Shown here in pieces: positions 10,201 to 16,904 of a stretch of DNA of 64,000 bases. Position 1 is the stretch's first letter. Every line of letters begins with the position of its first letter. Made by a program: the position numbers and the translations under genes. Origin of the DNA: UBA6176 sp032119375 (GTDB taxonomy: Bacteria > Verrucomicrobiota > Verrucomicrobiia > Limisphaerales > UBA9464); contig CAYSGH010000001.1 in NCBI GenBank assembly GCA_964430505.1, forward strand, positions 62,001 to 126,000, written 5' to 3'. Under the pieces are notes generated by a model. It saw only the letters and a list, made by a program, of their open reading frames with translations. It was not told the origin of the DNA and made no database searches.

Positions 10201-10302
10201 GGCGACTCGCCCGCGACGGCCGGGGACGCGGCCGACATGGCCGCATGGGCGGTGGTGGCGGGGGCCATCCTGAACTTGGACGAGGCGGTCACGAAGGGTT
10301 GA
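7225..10302 (+). CDS. Planctomycete-type cytochrome c with DUF1549 and DUF1553 domains
   Basis: A 1025-residue exported protein. The start at 7225 gives a signal peptide (MPFLNPSIRRLFAWAAVLP, then an Ala-rich c-region). Domain order: an N-terminal planctomycete cytochrome c module with CLNCH at about residue 47, a DUF1549 domain from about 155 with a second CxxCH in CAQCHDHKYDP near 336, a middle beta-rich region (about 430-610) and a DUF1553 domain from about 711 (LARWLVSPEQPLTARV). This is the standard architecture of the family, which is abundant in Planctomycetes and Verrucomicrobia; its biochemical function is unknown. An in-frame earlier start inside the upstream gene is possible but would spoil the signal peptide. 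Gap to the upstream gene 25 nt, to the DUF1501 gene 9 nt. Confidence 0.9.
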   Translation: MPFLNPSIRRLFAWAAVLPSLAAAAVAADPARLDFNRDVRPILAEHCLNCHGFDDRTRKGGLRLDRAEDAWKGGKSGRPAIVPGKAAESELVKRLRTTDPDDRMPPEEKGVPLTDAQRATLERWVAEGGEYRPHWAFLRPEPQPVPAVKKEGWARSPLDAFVLARMEREGLEPRPEADRTTLARRLSLDLTGLPPKPEEIDAFVADTAPNAYERLVDRLLASARYGERMAVDWLDAARYADTHGYHIDSARDMTSWRDGVIRAFNDNQRYDQFTVEQIAGDLLPEATEAQKVASGFNRNHMINYEGGAIPEEYHTAYIVDRINTTSTVWLGLTVACAQCHDHKYDPITTRDYYGMYAIFNGVPENGLDGRNGNAVPVVRLPKAEQAAESERLAALVRTAEARLASPPPEVREAQREWEQSLSKAGAAWNVARLAKAESSAGARMEEQKDGSWFVPLPAAPREDYVLTLPPVDAPITGVRIEALPDDRLPSKGPGRFDNGNIVLGEVVATSGGRTLSWKSASASHSQDGYPVAKAIDGDLATGWAILPRAGKASSAVFALSEPVMAGTAQLVVTLRFSPAFDRHSLGRFRVSVTSEANPQDAADVPEAIRAIARVEPSARTAEQGKDITRHYQEQVSPVMRRLREEVAAAKKARDDHERAIPTSMVMAEMAKPRDTFVLVRGQYDKKGEKVGRTLLSALPGLPGGGEADRLALARWLVSPEQPLTARVTANRFWQMLFGNGLVKSAENFGTQGDLPSHPELLDWLALELVRTGWDVKGFLKMVVTSATYRQDSRAPRTLYERDPENRLLARGPRIRLQAEFLRDLALSASGLLDDRIGGPPVFPYQPAGLWEELMSREDNDAFTAQKYVPSKGRDLYRRTMYTFIKRTSPHPSLSNFDAPDRQVCSVRRPRTNTPLQALALMNDPTYVEAARHLAARMVGSGETAEARIASGFRRVLGRLPTARETAVLARLHQDQREVFLKDAEAARRLLSVGDSPATAGDAADMAAWAVVAGAILNLDEAVTKG

Positions 10303-10311
10303 ACCAGGCTT

Positions 10312-11787
10312 ATGGAACATTGGATGCAGGCACGGGCGCGGCTGTTGACGCGCCGTCATTTCTTCGGGCGGATGAGCGCTGGGATCGGCACCGCCGCGCT
10401 CGCGTCGGTGATGAATCCCGGCCTGCTGAACGGCGCGGGGGCTGCGGGCGCGGAGGGCGGCGCGCCCGGCTTGCTTCGCACCCTCCACTTCGCACCCAAG
10501 GCCAAGCGAGTCATTTGGTTGTTCATGTCGGGCGGCCCGTCACACATCGACTTGTTCGACTACAAGCCGGGCCTGCGACAACACCACGGCGAGGAGTTGC
10601 CCGCGTCTATCCGGATGGGCCAAAGACTGACCGGGATGACGTCGGGCCAGAGCAAGTTCCCGTGCGTGGCCCCGATGTTTGAGTGGCGGCAGCATGGGAA
10701 AAGCGGGCTGTGGATGAGCGAGCTGCTGCCGCAGATGGGACGGGTGGCGGACCGTTGGTGCGTGGTGAAGTCCCTGTGGACGGAGGCGATCAACCACGAC
10801 CCGGCGGTGACGTTCATCCAGACGGGGCACCAGCAGGCGGGCCGGCCGGCTCTGGGCTCGTGGTTGTCCTACGGCATCGGGAGCGAGAACCAGCAACTGC
10901 CTGGTTTCGTCGTCATGATCTCGCAGGGCAGCGGCAACAAGACGGACCAGCCGCTCAGCACGCGGTATTGGGGCAGCGGCTTCCTGCCGGGACAACACCA
11001 GGGCGTTCGGTTCCGTTCCCAGGGCGACCCCGTGCTGTACCTGTCGAATCCGCCCGGCATGGACGACCCGACGCGCCGGCGGATGCTGGACGCGACGGGT
11101 GCGCTGAATGCGTTGGCGGCCGACAGCTTCGGTGACCCGGAGATCGACGCACGGATCGCTCAGTACGAGATGGCGTACCGGATGCAGGCGAGCGTGCCGG
11201 AGCTGACGGACCTGAAGGGCGAGTCGGCGGCGACGCTGGAGGCGTATGGGGTGCGTCCGGACGCCAAGGACGGCGGGTTTGCGCGGAACTGCCTGTTGGC
11301 GCGGCGGATGATCGAGCGCGGGGTGCGGTTCGTGCAGTTGTTTCACCGGGGCTGGGACCAGCACGGGGACCTGCCGCGGCAGATCCGGGGGCAATGCTCG
11401 GACGTGGACCGGCCGACGGCGGCGTTGGTCGAGGACCTGGCGCAACGCGGGTTGCTGGAGGACACCCTCGTGGTGTGGGGCGGCGAGTTTGGGCGGACGG
11501 TGTACTCGCAGGGGTCTCTGACGAAGGACAACCATGGCCGGGACCACCACGGCCGGTGCTACACGATCCTGATGGCGGGCGCGGGCGTTAGGGCGGGCCT
11601 GACGTACGGCATGACGGACGACTACTGCTACAACATCGTGGAGAATCCGGTCCATGTGCACGATCTCAACGCGACGTTGCTCCACCTGCTGGGCGTGGAC
11701 CACACCCGGCTGACGTTCCGGTTCCAGGGTCGGAACTTCCGGCTCACGGACGTTCATGGCGAGGTGGTGAAGGGGTTGCTGGCGTGA
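10312..11787 (+). CDS. DUF1501 family protein, Tat-exported
   Basis: A 491-residue member of the DUF1501 family, which is distantly related to sulfatases and alkaline phosphatases and almost always encoded next to a DUF1549/DUF1553 cytochrome. The N-terminus carries a twin-arginine-like signal (TRRHFFGRMSAGIGTAALAS). Conserved stretches visible include FMSGGPSHIDLFDYKP, LVVWGGEFGRT near residue 390 and a C-terminal DLNATLLHLLGVDHTRLTF. A start at the second Met (10324) is also possible. The gene ends the cytochrome operon; a large imperfect palindrome overlapping its stop looks like the terminator. Its molecular function is not known. Confidence 0.9.
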   Translation: MEHWMQARARLLTRRHFFGRMSAGIGTAALASVMNPGLLNGAGAAGAEGGAPGLLRTLHFAPKAKRVIWLFMSGGPSHIDLFDYKPGLRQHHGEELPASIRMGQRLTGMTSGQSKFPCVAPMFEWRQHGKSGLWMSELLPQMGRVADRWCVVKSLWTEAINHDPAVTFIQTGHQQAGRPALGSWLSYGIGSENQQLPGFVVMISQGSGNKTDQPLSTRYWGSGFLPGQHQGVRFRSQGDPVLYLSNPPGMDDPTRRRMLDATGALNALAADSFGDPEIDARIAQYEMAYRMQASVPELTDLKGESAATLEAYGVRPDAKDGGFARNCLLARRMIERGVRFVQLFHRGWDQHGDLPRQIRGQCSDVDRPTAALVEDLAQRGLLEDTLVVWGGEFGRTVYSQGSLTKDNHGRDHHGRCYTILMAGAGVRAGLTYGMTDDYCYNIVENPVHVHDLNATLLHLLGVDHTRLTFRFQGRNFRLTDVHGEVVKGLLA

Positions 11788-11825
11788 CGGGTTTCCGGCC
11801 CAGCCGCGGCTCCGGCTTCCCGTTT
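11787..11825 (+). terminator. Imperfect palindrome, probable terminator of the cytochrome operon
   Basis: The segments ACGGG, CCGG and the self-complementary core AGCCGCGGCT, then CCGG and CCCGT, pair symmetrically around the centre at about 11807, with 3-nt internal bulges. The last bases run into TTT. It starts inside the DUF1501 stop codon. Confidence 0.45.
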
Positions 11826-11868
11826 GCAGCCCGATACCAAGCCGGGCACGATATCCAAAAGGGATCCC

Positions 11869-13218
11869 ATGAGCGCGCCTGTCGTTGATGCGAAGCCAGC
11901 CGAAGCCACCGTGCCCGCGCGCACGGAAACGACGGCTGGGAATTATTTCGTCTCGAATTACCCCCCGTTTGGCGCGTGGCGTACCGACGCCGTGGGGGAG
12001 CTGGAGTCGGTTCTGGAACAGCCGCCGCGCCCCGGGGTGCCGCTCGGGCTCTACACGCACATCCCCTTTTGCCGGAAGCGCTGCCATTTCTGCTATTTCC
12101 GGGTCTATACGGACAAGAACGCGGACGACATTCGGGCCTATATCGACGCCGTGTTGGCGGAGCTGGCGATGTATGCGTCGCGCCCGGCCATCCGGGGGCG
12201 GCGCCCGCAGTTCCTCTACTTTGGCGGCGGCACGCCGAGCTACCTTTCGCCCGACCAGCTTGGGGTGTTGTCGGAAGGCATGAAGCGACTCGTGCCTTGG
12301 GATGAAGCGGAGGAAATCACGTTTGAGGCCGAGCCCGGGACGCTGACGGACCACAAGCTGCGGGCGATCCGCGCGATGGGGGTGACACGGCTCAGCCTCG
12401 GGATCGAGCACTTCGACGACCATATCCTCGAGATCAACGGGCGGGCGCACCGCTCCAAGGAGATCTTCCGGGCGTACTCGTATGCGCGGGAGATTGGGTT
12501 CCCGCAGGTCAACATCGACCTGATCGCGGGGATGGTGGAGGAGACGGAGGAGAAGTGGCGCGAGGCGGTGGCCAAGGCGGTGGAGCTCCGGCCGGACTCC
12601 GTGACGATCTACCAGATGGAGGTGCCGTACAACACGACGATCTTCCAGCGCATGAAGGCGGAGGGCCGCCTGACCGCTCCCGTCGCGGACTGGGAGACGA
12701 AGCGGCGCTGGGTGGACCAGGCGTACCGGGAGTTCGAGAAGGTGGGCTACACGCTCACCAGCACCACGACGGTGGTGAAGGACCCGGAGCGGGTGAAGTT
12801 CCAGTACCGTGCCGGGCTGTTCTCGGGGGCGGACCTGTTGTCCGTGGGGGTGGCGAGCTTCGGGCACCTTTCCGGGGTGCATTACCAGAACCTGCACGAC
12901 TTCCAGCCGCACCTCGACGCCGTGCGGGCCGGACGGTTGCCGGTGTACCGGGCATTGCGCCCGACGGCCGACGAGCTGTACACGCGCGAGTTCATGTTGC
13001 AGCTCAAGCTGGGGTCCGTGCGCGCGTCGGACTTTGCCGCAAAGTTTGGGCAGGATCCGCGCGTGCAGTTCGCGACTCCGCTGGCGACGTTGCGTTCATG
13101 GGGGTTCCTGGTGGAGGACGGCGACCGCATCGGGCTGACGCGTGACGGGTTGTTGCAGGTCGATCGGCTCCTGATGGAATTCTTTGACCCGCGGCATCGT
13201 TCAGGCCGGTACGCCTAG
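11869..13218 (+). CDS. HemN-like radical SAM protein (coproporphyrinogen III oxidase family)
   Basis: A 449-residue radical SAM enzyme. The cluster motif CRKRCHFCYF places Cys68, Cys72 and Cys75, and the sequence continues with the HemN-family landmarks YFGGGTPSYLS, EAEPGTLT and NIDLIAGMVEET. HemN/HemW/HutW relatives act on porphyrins or carry haem; which of these applies cannot be told from sequence. The longer reading frame from a TTG at 11824 is less likely: the ATG at 11869 has an AAGGG six nt upstream. The next gene begins 10 nt after its stop and is chorismate-lyase-like, so the pair may form a small cofactor or quinone pathway module. Confidence 0.8.
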   Translation: MSAPVVDAKPAEATVPARTETTAGNYFVSNYPPFGAWRTDAVGELESVLEQPPRPGVPLGLYTHIPFCRKRCHFCYFRVYTDKNADDIRAYIDAVLAELAMYASRPAIRGRRPQFLYFGGGTPSYLSPDQLGVLSEGMKRLVPWDEAEEITFEAEPGTLTDHKLRAIRAMGVTRLSLGIEHFDDHILEINGRAHRSKEIFRAYSYAREIGFPQVNIDLIAGMVEETEEKWREAVAKAVELRPDSVTIYQMEVPYNTTIFQRMKAEGRLTAPVADWETKRRWVDQAYREFEKVGYTLTSTTTVVKDPERVKFQYRAGLFSGADLLSVGVASFGHLSGVHYQNLHDFQPHLDAVRAGRLPVYRALRPTADELYTREFMLQLKLGSVRASDFAAKFGQDPRVQFATPLATLRSWGFLVEDGDRIGLTRDGLLQVDRLLMEFFDPRHRSGRYA

Positions 13219-13228
13219 GTCCCCGCCC

Positions 13229-13828
13229 ATGTCGTCGTCAGCGCCCACAGCCCCCGTGAGCCTTCTGCATCCCCTCGACGTGTTTTATCGGGAGGCGGGC
13301 CGGGAGTTGCCGTGGCACGAGGCGGTGCAACCGGATGCCATTCCGGAGCCCATGCGGTCCTTGCTGGCGCACAACCGGGACATGACCAGCACGCTGGAGC
13401 AGCACCATGAGGATGGCATCCACCTTCGTGTGCTCAGCCTAGGGCATGATGCCAAGACCTTGCGCCGCGAGGTGGTGCTGTGCCGGGACCGCGACAACGT
13501 GCCGGTGGAATTCGGGGCGACGTTGGCGTGGCTCGAAGCGTTCGAGGAACCGTGGCGGTCCCAGATCGTGGCGTCGCGGCGGCCGCTGGGCGGCATCCTG
13601 AATGCGAGCGGCAAAGCCTACACGAGTCGGCCGTCGGCGTTCCTAAGGGTCCGGCCAGATGGATTCCTGCGCGTTTCCTTGGGGTTCCAGGGTGATCCGG
13701 ACCTCTACGGCCGCCAGAACACGTTGCGCACGTGGGAGGGGAACGTGATCGCGTCCATCTTGGAAATCCTGCCACCGCCAACGACGACGGATGGAAGAAC
13801 GAAAGGCGTCACGACCCTCGGCCCGTGA
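13229..13828 (+). CDS. Chorismate-lyase/UTRA-fold-like protein (function uncertain)
   Basis: A 199-residue protein with no signal peptide. The central part resembles the chorismate lyase (UbiC)/UTRA fold: an Arg-containing strand (LRREVVLCRD), a segment like PVEFGATLAWLEAF, and a PLGGILNASG stretch that parallels the PLG(E/x)LL block of UbiC. The match is from memory of the fold and is not strong enough to assign activity. It sits 10 nt downstream of a HemN-like radical SAM gene and probably shares its transcript. The last codons and the stop lie inside a 13-bp perfect hairpin (13801-13836), so the C-terminal ten residues are partly dictated by the terminator. Confidence 0.55.
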   Translation: MSSSAPTAPVSLLHPLDVFYREAGRELPWHEAVQPDAIPEPMRSLLAHNRDMTSTLEQHHEDGIHLRVLSLGHDAKTLRREVVLCRDRDNVPVEFGATLAWLEAFEEPWRSQIVASRRPLGGILNASGKAYTSRPSAFLRVRPDGFLRVSLGFQGDPDLYGRQNTLRTWEGNVIASILEILPPPTTTDGRTKGVTTLGP

Positions 13829-13836
13829 CGCCTTTC
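13801..13836 (+). terminator. 13-bp perfect hairpin overlapping the stop codon
   Basis: GAAAGGCGTCACG (13801-13813) pairs perfectly with 13824-13836 around a 10-nt loop. The TGA of the upstream gene is in the right arm. There is no T-run, so termination may need Rho or the structure may protect the 3' end. Confidence 0.6.
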
Positions 13837-13924
13837 AGGAGTGCCGCCTCGAGGAGCGCCGCCTCGGTTGTGGCCTCCGCAGCGGGGCGAAACTCGGGGT
13901 GAGCATGGCAGCCTGCCAGAGCAA

Positions 13925-13952
13925 GCCTAGCTGGGCTCCCCCGGGGCTAGGC
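13925..13952 (-). terminator. Candidate terminator of rpsT
   Basis: GCCTAGC (13925-13931) pairs with GCTAGGC (13946-13952), with a further C-run/G-run inside the loop. It lies 12-39 nt past the rpsT stop on the minus strand. No T-tract follows. Confidence 0.4.
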
Positions 13953-13963
13953 AACCGGGCGAG

Positions 13964-14254
13964 CTAGGCGGCCGGCGCAGCTGCGGCCTTGGCCTTGGCA
14001 GCGTTCAGGCGCAGGGCCAGTCGAGAACGCTTCCGGTTGGCCGTTGCGCGGTGCACGACGCCAGCCTTGGAGGCCTTGGCCAGCGCGGAGACCACGTCGG
14101 CATGGGCCGCCTTGGTCTCGTCAGGCTTCCCGGCGGAGAGGGTGGAGAGATACTTCTTCTCCAAGGTCTTGAGGCGCGACTTGACGGACCGGTTCCGGGC
14201 AGCCTTGCGGGCGGTGGAACGGACGCGCTTCTCGGCGGACTTCGTGTTCGGCAT
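13964..14254 (-). CDS. rpsT: 30S ribosomal protein S20
   Basis: A 96-residue basic protein that binds 16S rRNA early in 30S assembly. The N-terminus MPNTKSAEKRVRSTARKAA and the helical body with KSRLKTLEKK and TANRKRSRLALRLNAAK are typical of S20; a short Ala-rich tail ends it. It is monocistronic, as in most bacteria, with its own promoter (TTGACA-N18-TAGGGT) 31-60 nt upstream of the start codon and a candidate hairpin terminator downstream. It points towards the HemN/chorismate-lyase-like pair. Confidence 0.97.
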   Translation of the reverse strand: MPNTKSAEKRVRSTARKAARNRSVKSRLKTLEKKYLSTLSAGKPDETKAAHADVVSALAKASKAGVVHRATANRKRSRLALRLNAAKAKAAAAPAA

Positions 14255-14284
14255 AGCGTCTTACTCGTCGAAAATTGAAGGGCG

Positions 14285-14314
14285 ACCCTATCGACGCGTG
14301 GCATTCCATGTCAA
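14285..14314 (-). promoter_or_regulatory. Predicted rpsT promoter
   Basis: On the minus strand TTGACA (14314-14309), an 18-nt spacer and TAGGGT (14290-14285) precede rpsT. The predicted leader is about 24 nt. The -35 box is a perfect sigma-70 consensus. Confidence 0.65.
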
Positions 14315-14322
14315 CGAGTGGT

Positions 14323-14640
14323 TCAGGAAGGCCAACGCCCAATGTGCTGGCGATCCAAGCCATGCCGACGCGATGGGTGGGTCCAAGGGGTCGGGGTCCC
14401 GGAGATAGCCCAAGGCGAGGGGACCTCCTCGAACTCGGCAGCGATGCACGCCGCCCGCAGCGGATCGACATTGCCGGTCAGGGCGATGTCCATGTCGGAA
14501 TGCTCCCCGTGGGTTCCCGTGGCTCGGGAACCAAACAACGGGGCGGCATGGACCTCGGGATGCCGCCGCCGGTCGCCCCGGATGTGTTCCAGCTCGCCCG
14601 CGCCGAGCAAGGGCTGTGTCACCAGGCCGCTTCCCGTCAT
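14323..14640 (-). CDS. Small nucleotidyltransferase-domain protein
   Basis: A 105-residue protein with the minimal nucleotidyltransferase (MNT/KNTase) signature: LFGSRATGTHGEHSDMDIAL, that is GSRATG followed by the catalytic SDMD pair of aspartates. Such proteins are often antitoxins paired with HEPN toxins, or AMP-transferring enzymes, but no HEPN gene is adjacent. Its ATG overlaps the mscS stop as ATGA, so it is translationally coupled to mscS. The C-terminal 30 residues do not match the usual continuation well. A +1 frame downstream reads WALAFLNHS, reminiscent of the family end, so a small frameshift near residue 100 is possible. No GTG or ATG alternative improves it. Confidence 0.7.
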   Translation of the reverse strand: MTGSGLVTQPLLGAGELEHIRGDRRRHPEVHAAPLFGSRATGTHGEHSDMDIALTGNVDPLRAACIAAEFEEVPSPWAISGTPTPWTHPSRRHGLDRQHIGRWPS

Positions 14641-15914
14641 CGCGGCGCATCTTGGCGCAGGTGGACGGTCTGGGTGGGGAAGGCGAACTCGAGGGCCTCG
14701 GCGTCGAAGCGTGCCTTCACCTCGATCTGGAGGGATTCGACGGACGCGATGTATTCCTTCCACTCCGTGCCTTTCCAGAGCCAGACGACGTTCAGGTTCA
14801 GGGCAAAGTCGCCGAAACGGTTGAAGTGAACCAGCACCTCCTGGGTTTGCGGGTGACTCCCGTAGATCTCGCGAAGCAGTTCGGTGGCCCGACGCAGGCG
14901 GTCCGAGGGGAGGCCGTACACCAGTCCATAGTCGAACACGCCCCGGATGAAGCGGCGGGCGGACACGTTGGTCACGGTGTTTGACCCCACGGTCTTGTTG
15001 GGGACGGTGACGAGGAAGCCGTCGAGCGTCCGCACCCGGGTCGCCCGCAGGCCCATCTCCTCCACCACGCCGTCAACGTCGGACCCCACCCTGATGCGGT
15101 CGCCGACCTTGAAGGGGCGGTCCATGAAGACGGCTACGGCCCCGAACAGGTTGGAGACGGTGTCCTGGGCGGCGAGGCCGAGGGCGAGGCCCAGGACGGA
15201 GACGGAGCCCAGGATGGCGGTGATGTTGACGCCGAGGTTCTGGAGCAAGGTGAGGAGGGCGACCAACACAAGGACGACCTTGGCTCCCTTCCCCATGAGC
15301 ACGATGAAGTGCTTTTGAAAGGCACGGTCGCCGTCGTCCGGCAGCCGAGAGGCCCAGGCATGCGCGGCGCCATCGACCGCCTTGAGGGAGACGTAGATGA
15401 GGGACAACGCGATGCCGATGAACCCGAGGCGCGACACGTAGAACTGGATCTCGCGAGGCCAGTCGAACAAATGGAGCCCGACGTTGATCAGCACGACAAA
15501 CACCACGGCCTTCACGGGCCCGTCCGCGAATCCCACCAGCACGTCGTCCCATTGGTTCTCGGTCCGTGATGCCCATGCGCGCAGCCGGGTCTTCACGAGG
15601 ATGTCGAGGCCCTTGGCGACGCCAAAGGCCAGGACGAGATAGGCGAGGGTCGCAAGGTATTCCCACAGGGGAACCCCGAGGAGGTTGCCCTGGAGGGCCT
15701 CGACGTGGTTGAGGCCGAAGGACAGCTCGGTTCGGTAGGCTCGGACGAAGGCCCGCGCCGCCGCCTCGCCGGCCACGACCGCGTTGGTGGGGGAGACGGG
15801 CGCGGCGTTGGTGTCCTGGGCATTGGCCGAGAGCCACAAGGCCCCCAGCAAGCCGCCCGCGCACAATGCCAGCCAACCGCGCAAGGCCCACCCGGAACGA
15901 CGCACCCAATTCAT
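14637..15914 (-). CDS. MscS-family mechanosensitive ion channel
   Basis: A 425-residue inner-membrane channel that would open under membrane tension to release solutes on osmotic downshift. It begins with a signal peptide (MNWVRRSGWALRGWLALCAGG, cleaved around SANA). Transmembrane helices follow near residues 85-105, 130-150, 165-185 and 210-255. The pore-lining helix and the conserved LGLALGLAAQDTVSNLFG, and the beta domain FKVGDRIRVGSDVDGVVEEMG, are clearly MscS. An earlier in-frame Met at 15950 exists, but the ATG at 15914 gives the signal peptide and sits right behind a -10 box. Its stop overlaps the nucleotidyltransferase start (ATGA). Confidence 0.92.
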   Translation of the reverse strand: MNWVRRSGWALRGWLALCAGGLLGALWLSANAQDTNAAPVSPTNAVVAGEAAARAFVRAYRTELSFGLNHVEALQGNLLGVPLWEYLATLAYLVLAFGVAKGLDILVKTRLRAWASRTENQWDDVLVGFADGPVKAVVFVVLINVGLHLFDWPREIQFYVSRLGFIGIALSLIYVSLKAVDGAAHAWASRLPDDGDRAFQKHFIVLMGKGAKVVLVLVALLTLLQNLGVNITAILGSVSVLGLALGLAAQDTVSNLFGAVAVFMDRPFKVGDRIRVGSDVDGVVEEMGLRATRVRTLDGFLVTVPNKTVGSNTVTNVSARRFIRGVFDYGLVYGLPSDRLRRATELLREIYGSHPQTQEVLVHFNRFGDFALNLNVVWLWKGTEWKEYIASVESLQIEVKARFDAEALEFAFPTQTVHLRQDAPR

Positions 15915-15921
15915 GCCCGCC

Positions 15922-15950
15922 TTCCTATCCTCGATTGGCGTCGCGGGCAA
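15922..15950 (-). promoter_or_regulatory. Predicted promoter of mscS (leaderless)
   Basis: TTGCCC (15950-15945), 17-nt spacer, TAGGAA (15927-15922) on the minus strand. The ATG at 15914 is 8 nt past the -10 box, so the transcript should start at or next to the start codon. Confidence 0.45.
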
Positions 15951-15965
15951 ATCGTGCGCAGCGCG

Positions 15966-16772
15966 TCAACCCACCCGCCCCATCACCCTTCCCAGGACCT
16001 CGTCGTCGATGTCCACCAGGTGTTGCCGCGCGGGAAACCGTCCCTCGCGGACGTCGGCGGCGTACTCGGAAAAGGCGGCGACACGCTCGCGTTGCAGCCG
16101 CCGGTGTTCCTCCAGAAAGTTGCGATACGCCTTGGCATGGCGTGGAAGGCGCTCGTCGTAGTCGCCGAGGATGTCGTCCGAGAACAGGAACTGCGTGTCG
16201 CATCCAGGCCCGGATCCAAGGGACATCAGGATGAGGGAGGTTCGGGAGCAGAGGAACGAGGCGAGTCGGTGGGGAACGCATTCAATCTCGGCGGCGTAGG
16301 CCCCGGCGGACTCGAGTTCCTTCATCCGTTGGTACAAGGCGATGGCCTCCTCCTCGCCCTTGCCGACGGCGCGGTAGCCGGTCCACGTGACATGCCTGGG
16401 GATCATTCCCAAGTGCCCGACGACGGGGAGCCCCTCGCGGGCCATGGCCTCGATGATGCGGGGGCTGGAAGAGCAATACACGGAGCTGGCCCCCAACTCG
16501 AGCGCCCGGAAGCCCACCCGGATGGCGTCCTCGGCCGATGCCATCCCGTGGGGCGTGGCTCCGGAAAGGAAGGCGGTGGGGGCGGCGGCGACCAGCATGG
16601 GAAGGCGAGCCTGGGACTCGGGGGAGTCGAAGGAACAGCTCATGATGTCCACGCCGGCCGCGTCGGCGGCGGCGGCCTCCTCTGGGGACTTCACGTGGAC
16701 ATGCACGAGCGTGCGCTTGCCCTTGAGCTGGCGCAGGTCGAAGACGGTGTACCTCTTGCGGGGACGGAGCAT
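15966..16772 (-). CDS. PanB-like (ketopantoate hydroxymethyltransferase superfamily) protein with altered active site
   Basis: A 268-residue TIM-barrel protein of the PanB/PEP-mutase group. Residues 114-133 (GLPVVGHLGMIPRHVTWTGY) correspond to PanB's GHLGLTPQ region, and IECVP at 163-167 keeps the catalytic Glu. LGSGPGCDTQ (185-194) parallels PanB's GIGAGxxCDGQ. However the substrate/metal motif VKxEGG is replaced by VYCSSS (98-103) and no clear DS(L/V)G loop is present. It may therefore not make ketopantoate. I chose the Met at 16772 over one at 16817 because a GGAAAG/CGGA stretch precedes it and the extra residues look unlike the family. The gene is divergent from the ECF sigma gene. Confidence 0.65.
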   Translation of the reverse strand: MLRPRKRYTVFDLRQLKGKRTLVHVHVKSPEEAAAADAAGVDIMSCSFDSPESQARLPMLVAAAPTAFLSGATPHGMASAEDAIRVGFRALELGASSVYCSSSPRIIEAMAREGLPVVGHLGMIPRHVTWTGYRAVGKGEEEAIALYQRMKELESAGAYAAEIECVPHRLASFLCSRTSLILMSLGSGPGCDTQFLFSDDILGDYDERLPRHAKAYRNFLEEHRRLQRERVAAFSEYAADVREGRFPARQHLVDIDDEVLGRVMGRVG

Positions 16773-16904
16773 GTCCGAAGGCTTTCCGAAGCGCGCGCCT
16801 GGGGCAACCGCGAGCATCGGCGGGTTTGGCGTTGCGCGTCCCGGGGATTTCGGGAGCCATCAGTGAAAGATCCCACGGCCTCAAACCGTTGGATCGGTGT
16901 GACC

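Noticed and set aside
10540..12912. 790-residue open frame on the minus strand opposite the DUF1501 and HemN-like genes
   Set aside because: It covers two clear plus-strand genes and their spacer and shows no recognisable motif.
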